Shown here: piece after piece, positions 1 to 12,816 of the stretch
How positions within the stretch are numbered: the stretch's first letter is position 1
Layout of the letters: every line of letters begins with the position of its first letter
Assembly (NCBI GenBank): GCA_019188255.1
Contig: JAETXT010000004.1
Location: 2,728,001 to 2,792,000, forward strand
Direction: 5' to 3'
DNA from: Verticillium longisporum
Taxonomy: Eukaryota; Ascomycota; Sordariomycetes; Glomerellales; Plectosphaerellaceae
DNA length: 64,000 nt
Made by a program: the position numbers and the translations under genes
The notes under the pieces: model-generated
The model's input: only the letters and a program-made list of their open reading frames with translations
Database searches by the model: none
Told to the model about the DNA's origin: nothing

Positions 1-329
1 CGCTCTGACAAATATGAAGAGAAGGTCGTTCGCGCCTCCATCGTCACTGCTCTTTAGAGATCGACTGCTTAAACCCGGAGTTACTTATGCCTTGCAAATT
101 GGATCAAGCACGACTTTGAAGACGCTGTTGTTTGTATATGCCTCAAACAGATCATCTCTGATTTCCTTTTTGGTACAGTTCACTTGTGGCAGTAGGTTGA
201 TGTAATAATTTTTATATTCTTGGAGATACTTATCGAACCAAAGACACCTTCCATGACCGTGGCCCTTGTTTCCGAGGGCAAGGACTTGGAATTGTAAGTA
301 TTCAAATGTTAGAATGGAGCTCATTCCTG

Positions 330-552
330 ATGCCCATCGAGCTTCTTAACCGAATTTTGGCCTCCAGATGGCCTGAAACTAGATCTATCTCTAGTAGCAA
401 GTTGGCTGGCTGGATACAGTCAGCGCCGCGTCACTTACGCTAGAGACTCGATGATTGGGCTCACCCATGAAATAGTTTCAATCTTGACGCTTGTCCTCGT
501 GTCAAATTTGAGCTCTAATAACATAAGGGCACAGGCATTCTCTGGAAGTTGA
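330..552 (+). pseudogene. Possible F-box gene remnant
   Basis: From the ATG at 330 the frame reads MPIELLNRILAS, which matches the start of an F-box (LPxELLxxIL). After a frame change near 366 the next frame gives a stretch beginning DGLKLDLSLVASWLAGY, resembling the second half of an F-box (DL..L.LV), and ends at a TGA at 550-552. A single-frame gene would need an indel, so if the resemblance is real this is a broken copy. F-box proteins are adaptors of SCF ubiquitin ligases and form large, fast-decaying families in filamentous fungi. The match rests on a few positions only. Confidence 0.3.
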
Positions 553-1182
553 CTCTAATACCTTGCCTAAGCAGAATGTAAAGCATGGATTCTTTCACTG
601 CCCTGAAGCTTTGGCTACGTCCTGCCTATATCTATAATTCATAAACTACATCCCTTTTGCGATAAAAATACATAGTGCGGGCTGTGGGGGGGTTCTTGAG
701 CACATCTCGCCACTTGTCAGTTGAAGGTTTGCTTCTGGGGAGTTATAACCTCAACGTCAGCCTTCGCATCAGTTCTGGTACCCGCAAGCCCAATAAAGCT
801 TCTATACCGTTGTCGATAGCCTCCACCAGCAACACAGGAGATGGCGTTCCCTCCGTGCCATAGTTCTAATCCTCTCCACTCGACACCGTACCCGAAACCA
901 ACGACCATCTCCGAATAGCCTTCACATACGTTCCTCACAAACACAACAGAATCTCGGAACCCTACTATATTCACCTGCTAACCTACTGCGAGGTATAGTG
1001 GGTGCCCCACTGATAGGTATTTACATCGAGGTTGTTCTAGCTACTCGTGTAACGCATTTGTTCCAGCGAATGTCCATGGTAAGTCAAAATATCAGGTCAC
1101 TCTGCTCCCACCATATTGTAACAGACTACAACCGGTGTATTCGAAATCTGAGTATTGACCAGTAGAGACTGCGGGAGATTGA

Positions 1183-1464
1183 TCAATCCGCCACGCAATA
1201 AGAGACCAGGAGCTGCCACTCGCTGCTAGATGCCTCACTTCTAACCTCACAATCACAAGCGCCTAGCTCAGCCCATTCTTTCACGTTGCCGATGTGCTTC
1301 AAAATCTGCTTCACATGTAGAAAAGGCTTGCGACAAACATTGCATTGGGCTCAATAGAGGAGTTCCCTATTCTCGCAGATGACGAGGAGGGCTGGTTCGG
1401 GTGTACAGGTTTTCCATACCATTACGAATGGCATAGTGATGTCAAATATGCTTCTACGACTATG
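1183..1464 (-). pseudogene. Remnant of an unrecognised Cys/His protein with internal stop
   Basis: Read on the minus strand from about 1464 down to a TGA at 1183-1185, one frame stays open except for a single TGA at 1351-1353. Downstream of that stop comes AQCNVCRKPFLHVKQILKH, with a CxxC pair and spaced His residues like a lone C2H2 zinc finger. Upstream is a hydrophobic, protein-like stretch. The internal TGA could be a mutated Trp codon (TGG to TGA), the C:G to T:A type of change expected from repeat-induced point mutation or cytosine deamination. I do not recognise the family, and no start codon or flanking exons are evident. Confidence 0.25.
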
Positions 1465-2200
1465 CTGATTTTCTGTCTATGGCAACAGACTTATGGATGA
1501 TGAACTTACGCTGTCGAAAACATCCACCTCAACAGAACAATGTATGCGCAGAGATAAGGTTTATAAGGCTCGGCATGCTGTCACGTTCGTCTGTGTGACA
1601 GCCTCAACGAATGTCCGCCTTGTGTAGAAAAGAATGAGCTCAAACACTATCAAACACAGTCTGTAATCAGGTAGTCTGTCTTGTCGTTGTGGGCTTGTTT
1701 CCAGAAATAACCTACAATTCTAAGCCCTAAATAATAATATACGTTGATATGTGGCTATCGCAACCCGAGCAAGATGTTTGGGATATCCCTTGAGCAGCAA
1801 TACCCAGAAACTCTATTGAATTCTCGCGGCTGCCACAGCAAGACCGAACATAAGAGAAAGGGCGCCGGGAATGGTTTGAGAATGGCCAGAAAGCGACCGC
1901 AATTGTCCGTTAGTCCATTCTTGTACCAGACTAACTCGAGCCCATGACGATGGTTTAGATGCAATAATTCACTTCATTGTCTTGACCCTCTTTCAAATTC
2001 AACTCAGTTCTTACGCTGTTCATGGCGCACACCGGACTCTGCGGCTTCACTATATTGCCACACCGAGTTCGTATCAAGTTGGCTGAGTTAAGCAAGCTCG
2101 CCACCAAATGATTTGCACGATAGAATTGCAGGAGCAAATACGTTCCATTCGCCAACATCGGACGGGATTGCTCGAAGCACGTCATCCACTACAGACGGCA

Positions 2201-5200
2201 GAGTATGCTATTCATGTGCTGAAGCAGCCCGATTATGCCGACCTCCCAAAGGCTCGACCTGCAGGCGACAATCTCGCCTCCCACCGCGGAAAGTAGCAGG
2301 AAGAGCTTCTCCAAGACCCCGCCCCTCACCCTGCAAGCAATCGCTCTGCATCCTATGAAAGCAGCCGTCCTGTACAGACAGCTCATATGTGCATATGTGA
2401 GACGCATCCATGCCGGGCGCCACCGCCATGATAACCACATTGTACGTCTTGCAGTTGCAGCAAAGCATGCCCAGAGGGTAAGCGGAGAAAAAGAAATCTC
2501 AGCCCAACCCGCCCGCGCCACGGCAGACCTGGGGGAGGGACTTTCATCCTGGATACACCCTCCCCGACGACGGCGTCAGTCACACGCGTCAGAAGGAGGG
2601 CCAGGAGGAAGAGAGGGAAGAGCCCCTCCTCATGGGTTTCATCTCTGCCAGGTACCCGTTCCAGACGTAGGAACTAATCTCAATCCAACAGTATTCGTCA
2701 GGCACCAACCATGAATTTTGTGATCACGCTTCAACGACCAAGACAAATCCAAAGAATGCCCCCACCGAGTCATGGGCCTCGCCCCCATTGCTTGCCACCA
2801 TCCGATGTTGAGATTGAGTGAGGCATTACGTGCAGAGGCGTGTGGCTGTTAGTATGGCTGCTGCACATGTCCGCCTTCAGTACAGAATTCCAGAAAGAGC
2901 ATCGCTCGTGCAAAGTCTCGCTGTCGGTTGCCAATTAAACGTCTTTCCTCCCAGGATTGGCTCGAGCGAGATGGTGTGGATACTTGCTACATTAGGGGGG
3001 GAGCGGGCCACGCCACCACGATACCGTCACGTTGCGGGCCAGGGAACCGGCCTCTTGTACACCGCACATTCGGTGGAATGCTCGTTGCAGGTGTCCGTGG
3101 TCGCAAGGAAGGGCAGGAGGGGGCAGGTGTTGCTTTTCCCCGTGTATGGCACGCCTTCGGGGCAACTACGACGCGTGCACCATCGTTGACGGGGATGCAC
3201 CTAGTATCTGTCGTCTTCCGAGTACTTGGTGAGCCAGTAGCAGTAGACAACAGGAAGGAATGGCGTGTGTCTGGTCGGAATATGGTTCGAAACCTGATTC
3301 AGTTCTGCACGAACAGCGTACCTATCGAGGTGCCCTGTTCAACACTCGGCACAGTGAGACATCTCAGTCATCCTATATCGCGGGGTCGTCGCAACACAGC
3401 GTCCCGTGGCGTGGGCTGTAGGTGGTGTCTGTCAGACGTTCAGGGCCGCAAAGACGGGTGCCGCAAAGACGGGCGAGAACGCAGGCCCGTCATATGGCGG
3501 CATCGCACACACCCATATCTTGATGTCTCAGACAACGTGCCATGAGGTGCCACAGGGACTGGGAGACGGGAAGAGAGGGACCTGATTAGAGGCGGCAGGG
3601 CCGGGTGAATAGAAGTGCCAGAGGCTGACCAGCGGTTGGAGGCAAATATGCAGGATGATGCTGGGGGGATTTCATGCCTTAGCTGCGGGCAACCGAGCAT
3701 GCGTACCTAGGTGGCACGACACCAATGGCATTCAGTAGCAGGCGCCGTCGTTGAACTGGTGCCGTTTCTCTGCACGTCGAGCCTATCGTCGGATCTCGGG
3801 CAATCCCTCAGCTCGACCTCAGGGCAAAGCAACTGACTCTAGTTGTTCACCCGACGCCCGCGCTCAAAATGAAGGGCCCCCTTCACTGCCACGCCACTTG
3901 CTTGCTTTTGCCTCGTCGTTGGCAGACTGCAGCAGCGACCAGCGATCAAGATGATTTGACAGCCGGAAATACGCCAGTCTGTTCGGAGGCCTGGATGCAG
4001 ATCTCCTGCAGGTGATCTCGGCGAAGCCAATTGGCGAGACGTGCGTCGCGGTAGAGGCTGGCTAACTAGAACTGATCGTCGTAGCTTGAGCTGGGAGCTC
4101 CATGCACTGTGTCGCGGAGAAATGGGGACAGAAACGGGCAATTGTCGCGCTCGGCCTCAGATGGACCCTGGAATCCGCCGTCACCGATGTGAGGTTGTCG
4201 ACTGTATCGCGATGCTTAATGGACTGGCACTATTGATGAGGGGGGATCGATCCATTGTTTCGTCGTCCGGGCTAGCTGTTGGATAGATCATGGGCCGAGG
4301 CGCTGGCTGCCCCGTCCAGCCCCTCCCTGCTGCCGAACCTGGCCTAGAAGTGCATTCGGAGTCTCGGAATGGTCGTTGTATGCACATGTAGCAGTCTCTT
4401 CTCGCTAGGGTGGCGCCTTGAATCATTTCTACAGTGCTCCGAGTTGGTAGATCTAGCGGATCGCCCTCATAGCTTGCGTAGCTAGCACGCCTCATTGTTG
4501 ACCGCGAGTTGAATTGAGTCGGATCGAGGAAACGCTATTCAAGCGCCTGGAAGACCGGAATCCAGGTCTTGGATTGCCACGAGCCTACTCCTCAGCGATG
4601 AAGCCAGGTATCTTGACGGCCGGCACCTCAAGCTTCTGTGAAGCAGCAGCACCGCCCCAGGACCAAGCGATTCAACGAAGGCGAAGCGAGGGCTCTGCCT
4701 CGCTTCCCCTACTGCAATGATAGGCGATGGATGTACCTCTTTCGAATATTCAGGAGCATCCTGCGTGGCCGACGCCGACAGCTGCGTGTAAAGCCAGAAG
4801 ACAAGTGCTTCCATCACAGTAGAGATGCGTAGTGATACATGCCACTCAATGAACCCCAGACAGGATTGCCGTTGGCAGGAGGGGGAGGTTTTAGAAGTAT
4901 GCGTTGTCCAAGGATGAAGGATTGAGGATTTGGAGGGGGTCGGTCGGTGATGTTTCCAGCCCCTCGGCGTCATCGGCCGCACGGACCAGAGAGAGGTATC
5001 AACGATGCGATCTGGTGACAACGGCATTGTCTGCAAGGGGGAGCGCCAGCTCGTTGCGATCAAGATGGCAGCTCAATCGCGGACATGGCATGTGCGCACT
5101 ACGATGGGCTGCGGCCAAGAGCCACATGGGCAATTGGCAATGGTAGGTTGGAATGCAGCTGTGAGGGCGAAACTCAGATGTCAGACACTGTTCTGCTTGC

Positions 5201-7053
5201 TGCGATGACATGACGAGTTGGCTCGCTTGTCCGAGCTGGCGTGGATGGGAAAGTCCCACAATCGGATGGGCTGGCTGGGGGCGATCGATCAAGCTGCCAT
5301 GGCAGCGTGAAGTGGCTCGTGGCCCTCAGTCTCGGGAGGGACCGTTGCGAAAGTTAAACAGCGCTTCCCTTTGTTGCTCCCTCGGCAAATGCCTACATCA
5401 TACTACACACGGAAAGGCTCGCAACACTGACGAGTAGCACACACACACTGGGCAGTCCGACTTCCAAGCCAGCATGATGAGGGCCGTGACGACTTGTTGA
5501 CGGAACACTGCTATACCGTGCGAGAGGCTGACTGCATCAACGGCATCCTTCTGATACCGTGTTCAAAGGAAAAAGTTGATACGGCTCGCAAAGTCGGCCT
5601 TCTGCCCGCTCCGTGTGCCGTGCTCCATGCTACGTCCGTTCCTTTGTTGTCGCTCGTTTCTCAGAAACACGAGGCAGTTTAAAAGCCTTGAAAACTTGAG
5701 CCGGAAGGGGACGTGGAATTCAGACAAAGCACAAGAACATCAATCACACCCTGCTATGACGAGAGCCGCAATTGCCGCAGAATACCATGTCCACTCTAAA
5801 GCCCCCCTGCGTAGGAGGGAGAGGGGCCTTGGGGAGAGAGGGGCTTTGCACTGAAACCAGTACCCAGTTGACATTCCTGTCGGCCCACCTCGTGATCGAC
5901 TTCAGCTACTGCTAGTCTATTGCCGCCGGCCTTGGAACCATAACTGCTTCATCCAGGCTCGGACGTGAGTTCACCTGATTCCATTCGTGAATCGGAGGAT
6001 TATCGAGGCTAGGCGAGCAGAAACCCCCGTTGTGGATCTTCCAACATGCTTAAGGTCCCTGAGTAGGTAGGTGGGCAGTGGGTTCTCTTCACCGTTCCTG
6101 GTGCAACTTGGAAACAGGGAAAATCAAACGACGTAAAATACAATACAAGTAAAAATTTGGGGATCAAGGGGTCGGCGGCATGGAGGCTCTTTACAGTTCT
6201 GGTCCTCACAGGTGGACTGCCTGTAGATGCGTCTTCACGATTGCCCATGTCCCTTACGTATTTACCTACAAGTACCTACCTCGTGAGAAAAGCCCTGGAG
6301 GCGACGAGAGAGCGGTCTGGACAGCCAGGGCCTGGTGGGCTCATGGGCTCGGCAAGCGCTGCACGGCGATGGAGAAAGCGTAGCGGCATTCTCCACTGTG
6401 TGCCGCCCAAAATACAGTGCGAACCGATCTCGAGACCGACATGGACACACGGAGGAACCAAACGGCAGGCGGCGATTGGCCCTGGCGCCCGCGTGAGCAG
6501 CTGGGCCCCTGTCGCCATGCCCCACCACTTTGCAGCTGCAGAGGCTGCGCTTGGACCCTTGATTGGCTCGCTCTCTCGGCTGGGGCTGGAAGTTGAACTG
6601 CATCTCTCACCGCCAGTTTCGTGGAGTCGTTCCTGCCTCGTCCTCGCGCTCTTTCTCCTCCCACACTGCCCGCCCGCACCGCCCACAGGTCCAGGTCAGA
6701 CCAGGTCCAAAGCACGAGACCCCCAAGTCAGATCTGGGGGGGGGGCTCGTGTCTCTTCGTAGTCCTTGTCGCTTACCCCCGTCCCGTCCTGGTCATCCTG
6801 ATCTCGACTCCTCCTCCTCGAACCTCTTCCCGCACCCCCAACCTCGTCCGTTCCTCGATCAAAACCTCTCTCCCCGTTTTACCCGTGGAGAGCCCCTTCC
6901 AACGCTACGCTTCCTTTTTCTCCCCATCCCAAGACCCCGGCAAAAGAGCGGTGTCTGGCGGTGAGATAGCATATCACGAACCAACCTCCCACATCCCCAC
7001 GAACCCGCCAACCCTATCACCTGGGCTGTCCCCCTCTTGTCCCATCAGTCACG
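2201..7053. other. Long intergenic region upstream of the Zn2Cys6 gene
   Basis: I find no gene here. Several open frames of 100-205 codons occur (for example 2928-3545 and 6157-6762), but they overlap in several frames on both strands, show no family resemblance and lack splice-site context, which is what GC-rich non-coding DNA produces. The last ~400 bases before 7054 are pyrimidine-rich with a G10 run at 6736-6745. They probably contain the promoter and a long 5' leader of the regulator gene. Confidence 0.55.
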
Positions 7054-9567
7054 ATGAACAACATGACCTTCAACACCAGCGGAGGAGACGCATTCTGGGA
7101 TTTGGGAGACGACCAACGGCAACAGTTTCAGCAGTTCACCCACCAGATGTCTTCAAATCAGCAACACATGGCCTCGACTTCAGGCCACAGCAGTCCCCAG
7201 TCCGCTCACGGCGCCATGCCCGCACAACGAATCTGGCCTATGCCCCTCGACATGAGTTCCGGCGCCATCGAGCACTCGAGCCCACCCGAGTCGCACCACC
7301 AGCATCATCACCAGCACCACTCGAGCTCGCCTGCGCAGAGCGCCTCGCCGCTGTCTCAGTCCTCGCCGTACCAGCAGCCCGGCAGCATGCTCACCGACTT
7401 TGCCTTGCAACAGCACCTGCAACAGCACCAGCAGTCCACGCCCGACTTCTCATCCTACATCTCCGACCCTTTCATGCCTGTGACCTACGACAGCTTTGCC
7501 TCCAACTTTGCGCCCATCAACCCCATCAGCTACCTGCCCGCAACAACCCAGCAATTGCCCACCAATTTTTTGCAAGCGGCCGCCTTCAACTCCATGCCTC
7601 CCATGGACGACAGCGTCCCCGCCATGACCTGGCCCAACCTTCCCATGGACAACTGGCAAGATCTTCAAGCTGCCGTGCCCCCCATGCAGCTTGGCTCCTT
7701 GCCGCACACTGTCGGCAGCAGCTCTCCCACCGGCCCGCTTCTCGAGGTCTTGTCTCTTGCTAGCCCCAACGAGGGCAGCTGGATCATGGTCGGTGACCAG
7801 AACAACGCTGGTAGCTTCAACCAGTTCCAGCAGGCGCAGCAGAACGCCGCCATTTTCAACCCTGGACAGACTCTGCACCTGAGGACAAATTCTGACTCGT
7901 CAGACGGCGCCAACTCGTTCGAGCTCGGCAGTTACGAGGAGATCCCGCCTTTCCCCATCTCGCCCTTTTCTCCCGGCTCCGACTCCTACCCTGAGCAGCA
8001 CGCTTCTCACCGCAGCTGCTACGGCGAGAACCACAACCATCACCATGACACAGTTTCCCCGACCGCCGCCGTCGCCCCCGTGCCCATCCAGACTACCTCG
8101 AGCAGGCCGAGCCCCGCGAGCGGCTCTGGTGCCACCTCGCCACCCATCGTGTCCACGCGTCGCAACTCAGGCCAGCGCAAGAGCCCTACCAGCAAGACTG
8201 CTAAGCCTGTCATCCGCCGCACCTCCAACGGCCGCAAGGACGGCTCCGTCGAGAAGAAGGTTGGCCGCAGACGTGGTCCCTTGTCCGAGGAGCAGCGCAA
8301 GCAGGCTGGCGAGATCAGGAAGCTGCGTGCTTGCCTCCGTTGCAAGTTCTTGAAAAGACGTGCGACAAGGGCGAGCCTTGCGGTGGTTGCCAGCCTTCCC
8401 ACGCCCGTCTTTGGCAGGTTCCTTGCACTCGTATTGACATCAAGGATATCAACTACTTCCTCAAGGGCTGGAAGGTTGACTACGAGCGCCACACCAGCCG
8501 CAATGTCTCAGTCTTGAATGTTAAGGACTTCTCTCAGAACGAGACCATGATGTGGATCACCCACGGCTACGGCATCGCCCCGCCGGACTACGTCCGCGAG
8601 GTGTATGTCAACGAGGAGAGTCTTTTTCAGGTTGTGTGGGTTGAGTCTCATGTCACCGACCAAGAACCTATCGAGTTTGACATTCGCACTGATAGGCTGG
8701 ATGTCGGCGCCAAGGGCGTTTCTGTTGATGCTCTGTCTGCCTACCTTGACAAGCACATTGACGGGCCTTTCGAGGAGTTTATTGACGACCACTTCGAGGG
8801 CACCCCTTCATCACCGAGATTCTCAAGACTGCTCACCGCTTCTATGTCAAGGAGAAGATGCCCGTCATTCGCAAGGCTCACAACCTCGGCCTCGCCTACA
8901 ACCTGACTATGCACATCACCATGATACAGCAAAAAGGTGACGAGGCAGGAAGCGACGAACAGATCGATGACGAGGACTCTAAGTACTACGACCAAACCTT
9001 AGCTCCCGTCATGGTCAACTTCCAGATCAAGTGCGCCCTCGCCGATATGTGGCGTGAGCTGCAGCGTGACATCCTCGAGGAGCTGTCGTCGCTCTACTCG
9101 AGTGTCTACAGTGGCGAGCGACTGAAGAACTGGCCCACCATCTTCATGCTCGCCTCGATCCTGCTCGCTGTCTGGGAGGAGATGCAATTTGACTCTCACT
9201 ACCGCATGCCCGACCCTGCTGCCGTCAACAAGTTCTGCACTGACATGGAGACGACGCCCGTTGGTGTCATCGTCGGCCTCTTCCACGCCATCTCACAAAA
9301 GCTCCCTGCCTTCACCGAGTGGGACACCGCCAAGCACGGCCACATTCTCAACAACAACACGGCTGTCTGTGAGGCTATGACTGAAGTCCGCGAGCACGTC
9401 CGTAAGCATGGTAAGTTTCGCTTCCTTAATCAACATGACCAAGACGGATACTAACGGTCTCGACAGAGGACTACCTCCGTGCTCGTCCGGAGTGCACCTT
9501 TGACAGGAATGACTTCGACTGCCTGTCGAACAAGTTCCTGTCCAAGCTAGTGATCCGCGCCAACTAG
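7054..9567 (+). CDS. Zn(II)2Cys6 transcription factor, two one-base deletions
   Basis: This is a likely nuclear DNA-binding regulator; targets are unknown. The ATG at 7054 opens a long region rich in Gln, His, Ser and Pro, with NNMTFNTSGG at the start. From residue ~427 there is a binuclear zinc cluster (CLRCKFLK, then TCDKGEPCGGC) preceded by basic residues. Cysteine spacing is CX2CX6CX5CX2CX11C; the last gap is longer than the usual 6-9. A conserved C-terminal region follows. Reading it requires two one-base corrections: an A4 run at 8353-8356 should be A5, and a C4 run at 8803-8806 should be C5. With these and removal of the intron 9411-9466 (GTAAGT...CAG, CTAAC branch), the CDS is 820 codons (819 aa), ending KLVIRAN. 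Without them the protein stops inside or just after the zinc cluster. Sequencing error is likelier than a dead gene, because both downstream frames stay open and protein-like. I do not recognise the specific regulator. Confidence 0.82.
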
Positions 9568-12045
9568 GCCAGAACCTGGCAGCACTCCGAAGACCCCCTT
9601 TCGCATAGTGCACAAAGTGTACAATGCTCCTCTGAAGTCGTGGGGTCGGCTCATCTTAACTATTTCCTTTGTTCTGAATTTGTCTCCAGAGTCACAGCGA
9701 CGGCGTTGCCACGAAGCATACACGCAAGACGTGTACTGCATTGATTGCTTACGAGCTTTTTAGCCATTCTTGGTTTTCTCTGCCTCCCATCCATGGCTTG
9801 ATCTTCTCTTCTCGGCATGCCACCGCACGGATGATATCTGACGAATGTGTCACGGCCCTTTTTAACGATTTACTCATTTCACGATCTTCTTCGACGAATG
9901 TATGACCAACGGCAGAGGCCAGCGGGGAAAGGGGGATGACGACCTCGCATGCGAAAGGGCGGCCAGGGTTATTTTTTAACGTGCATTATTTTATCATGGG
10001 AACGATGATGGCCGGTACGACAGGTACGGAAGCGACGACAGAGCATACATACAATGATGATGATATGCATGGGACTCTGGCGTTTGACACTCCCCGAGGG
10101 ACCGCCCTTCATGGACTTGATCGAAACTTTCACTGGGCGGACGGGTTTATAGCCATGAAGGCTTCTGCCTATGATTGTATACAGGCAGCTTGCGTTTATA
10201 CTCAAAAGCAATTCTCCGTCACCTCAACTGTACACATGGATATTTCACGTCTGCTTCTGGTGACTGTGCCGATTTTTATTTTGTGCGTGTTTTTGTCCAG
10301 GCAATCGTCACGACAGTGTTGTTAGGCCCCTCGACGGAGTGTCCCAGCAAATTCAGCCTCGCGATCGCATCGTGACATTGTTGTGACAGGAATGCCCGAA
10401 TCCGACCTAAAACAAGGCAGAGTCGATTGTCAAATACCAGGCAATGCACGGGTTGGTCCCGGCACTGTTGTCGCTGCTGCTGCTGCTGCCATAGCCGCAC
10501 CAAGTTGCGCAAGTTGACTCGTCATCGGCAAGGCTCATCGAACCTGTCTTCCCAAACACACGACCCCCAGCCCCCTTTGTCGCTGGAAATCAGGGTGCTG
10601 GGCCTTGATGGCTCCTGCGCAAGGGAGATGACGTCGTTTCGGAAATTATGTCGTGGCACCCGATATCGCTTACCCCGCACCTGGGCCTACCGTCAACGAG
10701 ACACGCCTGAACACTCTTTCGGTCTGGAGTCGCGACCTGATCTGGCGCCATCACGACGTATACATTTCGGTGCAAAGATTGGGGTATGCGGACGACTTAA
10801 GCTCAGGGTGAGGATGGGATCTACGAAGGAGGGGCCTGCCAGAGGCTCTTCGGGTTGTGGTGGCGACAACGTGGTGCTTCCCCGGGACTGTTTGAGGGTC
10901 TCTGGGTAAGGGGGTGGGGGCGCTACTGTTGTCAGCGTGGAGGGGCCGGATGCGGCGGGGAGGCCGACGGGTGGGTTTTTTGGCGGCGAGGAATGGGGAC
11001 CCGAGGGTCGGGGATGGACAACGTCGTCGAGTGCGACATCATGTTTCCATTGAGATATGCGTGGAGGGCTCGAAATGAAGTGCGTGCTTGCTACGTTGCA
11101 AGTCTGAATGCAAAAGCCGAGCATTTGAGCGGACGGCGGTCGCTGCGGGTTTGCTCGGGCGAAGGTCAACGAACGACCAGGGTGCTGGAGGCTGGAGACG
11201 TCAGGTGAGCTGATAAGGCCAGGGGAGGTTCGTGGCCTCCATGCACGCAGCGGCACAGTCAGTCAGGTACGCCGCCGCCTCCAGGTGTCGTCTCTGTTAC
11301 CGAGTAATGCCATAGAAAAGCAGTGAATCTCAGGCTTGGCTGTCGATGAGGTCGCTTGGTGGCGAAGCTGGGTGTTGGTTCGGTTTTGCCCGAGACTCGT
11401 TACCACGTCGTAAATGTTCCGGGTTGGGTCGATGAAGCGTTGAGTGAACGGTTTCCGCCAGCGCTGAGACACCGGGCCCAGCATGCTCGTTCCAGCCTTC
11501 CCCGGATTGAGGGAGGGACGACAGGCCAAAGCCATGGGTCTGATGACCAAATAGTGTTTGATAAGAGAATACTTCCGTTTCCGTGTGTTTCTCACCTTGT
11601 TAGCATGTATCTCGCCTCCGATTCTGGAGCCTTCCCGCCCTTTCCGGCTAGGCCGGCCCACACCTAGCGTATTCCCTGCTGCGCATTGCGCTGATGAATC
11701 ACAGAGGCCCACCCCCGGTCAAGGCTCACATCACCTTGACTCTTGTCCGTTGCCTCTCGCCTCTGCTGCGTGCCTGCCTAGGGACTGACTGCGCCTTCCC
11801 CCTCACCTACCGCCACTGCCTGTGCCTCTGCAACCGCCGCCTTGGTCCCGGCCTTCAAACGCTCAGTAGCCCACCCTATTTAACTACCTCGTCCTCCACC
11901 CCTCGGCCCATATGACCTTTCTTCCCTACACCACTACATACCCTCACGAACGTGTCTGTCTGCACCCAAGACATCTCTCATCTCCTTTAGACGACATTCC
12001 ATCCATCTCGATACCCCCTCACTACACACTCGCGAATCCGTCACC
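9568..12045. other. Intergenic region between the regulator and polyubiquitin
   Basis: No gene is supported. The first few hundred bases are probably the 3' untranslated region of the upstream gene. A short CTG/CTGC microsatellite lies near 10470-10490. Open frames on both strands around 10427-11256 overlap one another and have no family resemblance. The last ~350 bases before 12046 are very C- and T-rich, typical of a strongly expressed fungal promoter and leader. Confidence 0.55.
11870..12045 (+). promoter_or_regulatory. Probable core promoter and leader of polyubiquitin
   Basis: A TATTTAA element at about 11877-11883 is followed by long C/T-rich tracts up to the ATG at 12046. In filamentous fungi, pyrimidine tracts downstream of a weak TATA box commonly mark start sites of highly expressed genes. 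Start codon context is CACC-ATG. Assignment is by position and composition only. Confidence 0.35.

Positions 12046-12816
<771 letters not shown>

Larger units (their letters stand above)
1..2200. other. Gene-poor zone with decayed coding relics
   Basis: No intact gene is recognisable. The stretch is visibly richer in A and T than the gene-bearing parts of the window and is full of stop codons. Two short stretches read like protein interrupted by stops or frame changes: a possible F-box remnant at 330-552 (+) and a Cys/His-containing remnant at 1183-1464 (-). Another minus-strand open stretch at 717-974 (85 codons) has protein-like composition, but I recognise no family. This fits an old, degraded block of genes. 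I cannot say whether repeat-induced point mutation contributed. Confidence 0.4.

Noticed and set aside
3284..3294. GGTTCGAAACC, a perfect tRNA B box match
   Set aside because: No A box at the right distance and no acceptor or anticodon stem can be formed around it.
2928..3545. 205-codon open frame
   Set aside because: Overlapped by other frames on both strands, no domain and no splice context; likely chance.
6621..7763. 380-codon plus-strand frame overlapping the regulator start
   Set aside because: Pro/Arg/His-rich, runs through promoter DNA and then the wrong frame of the regulator.
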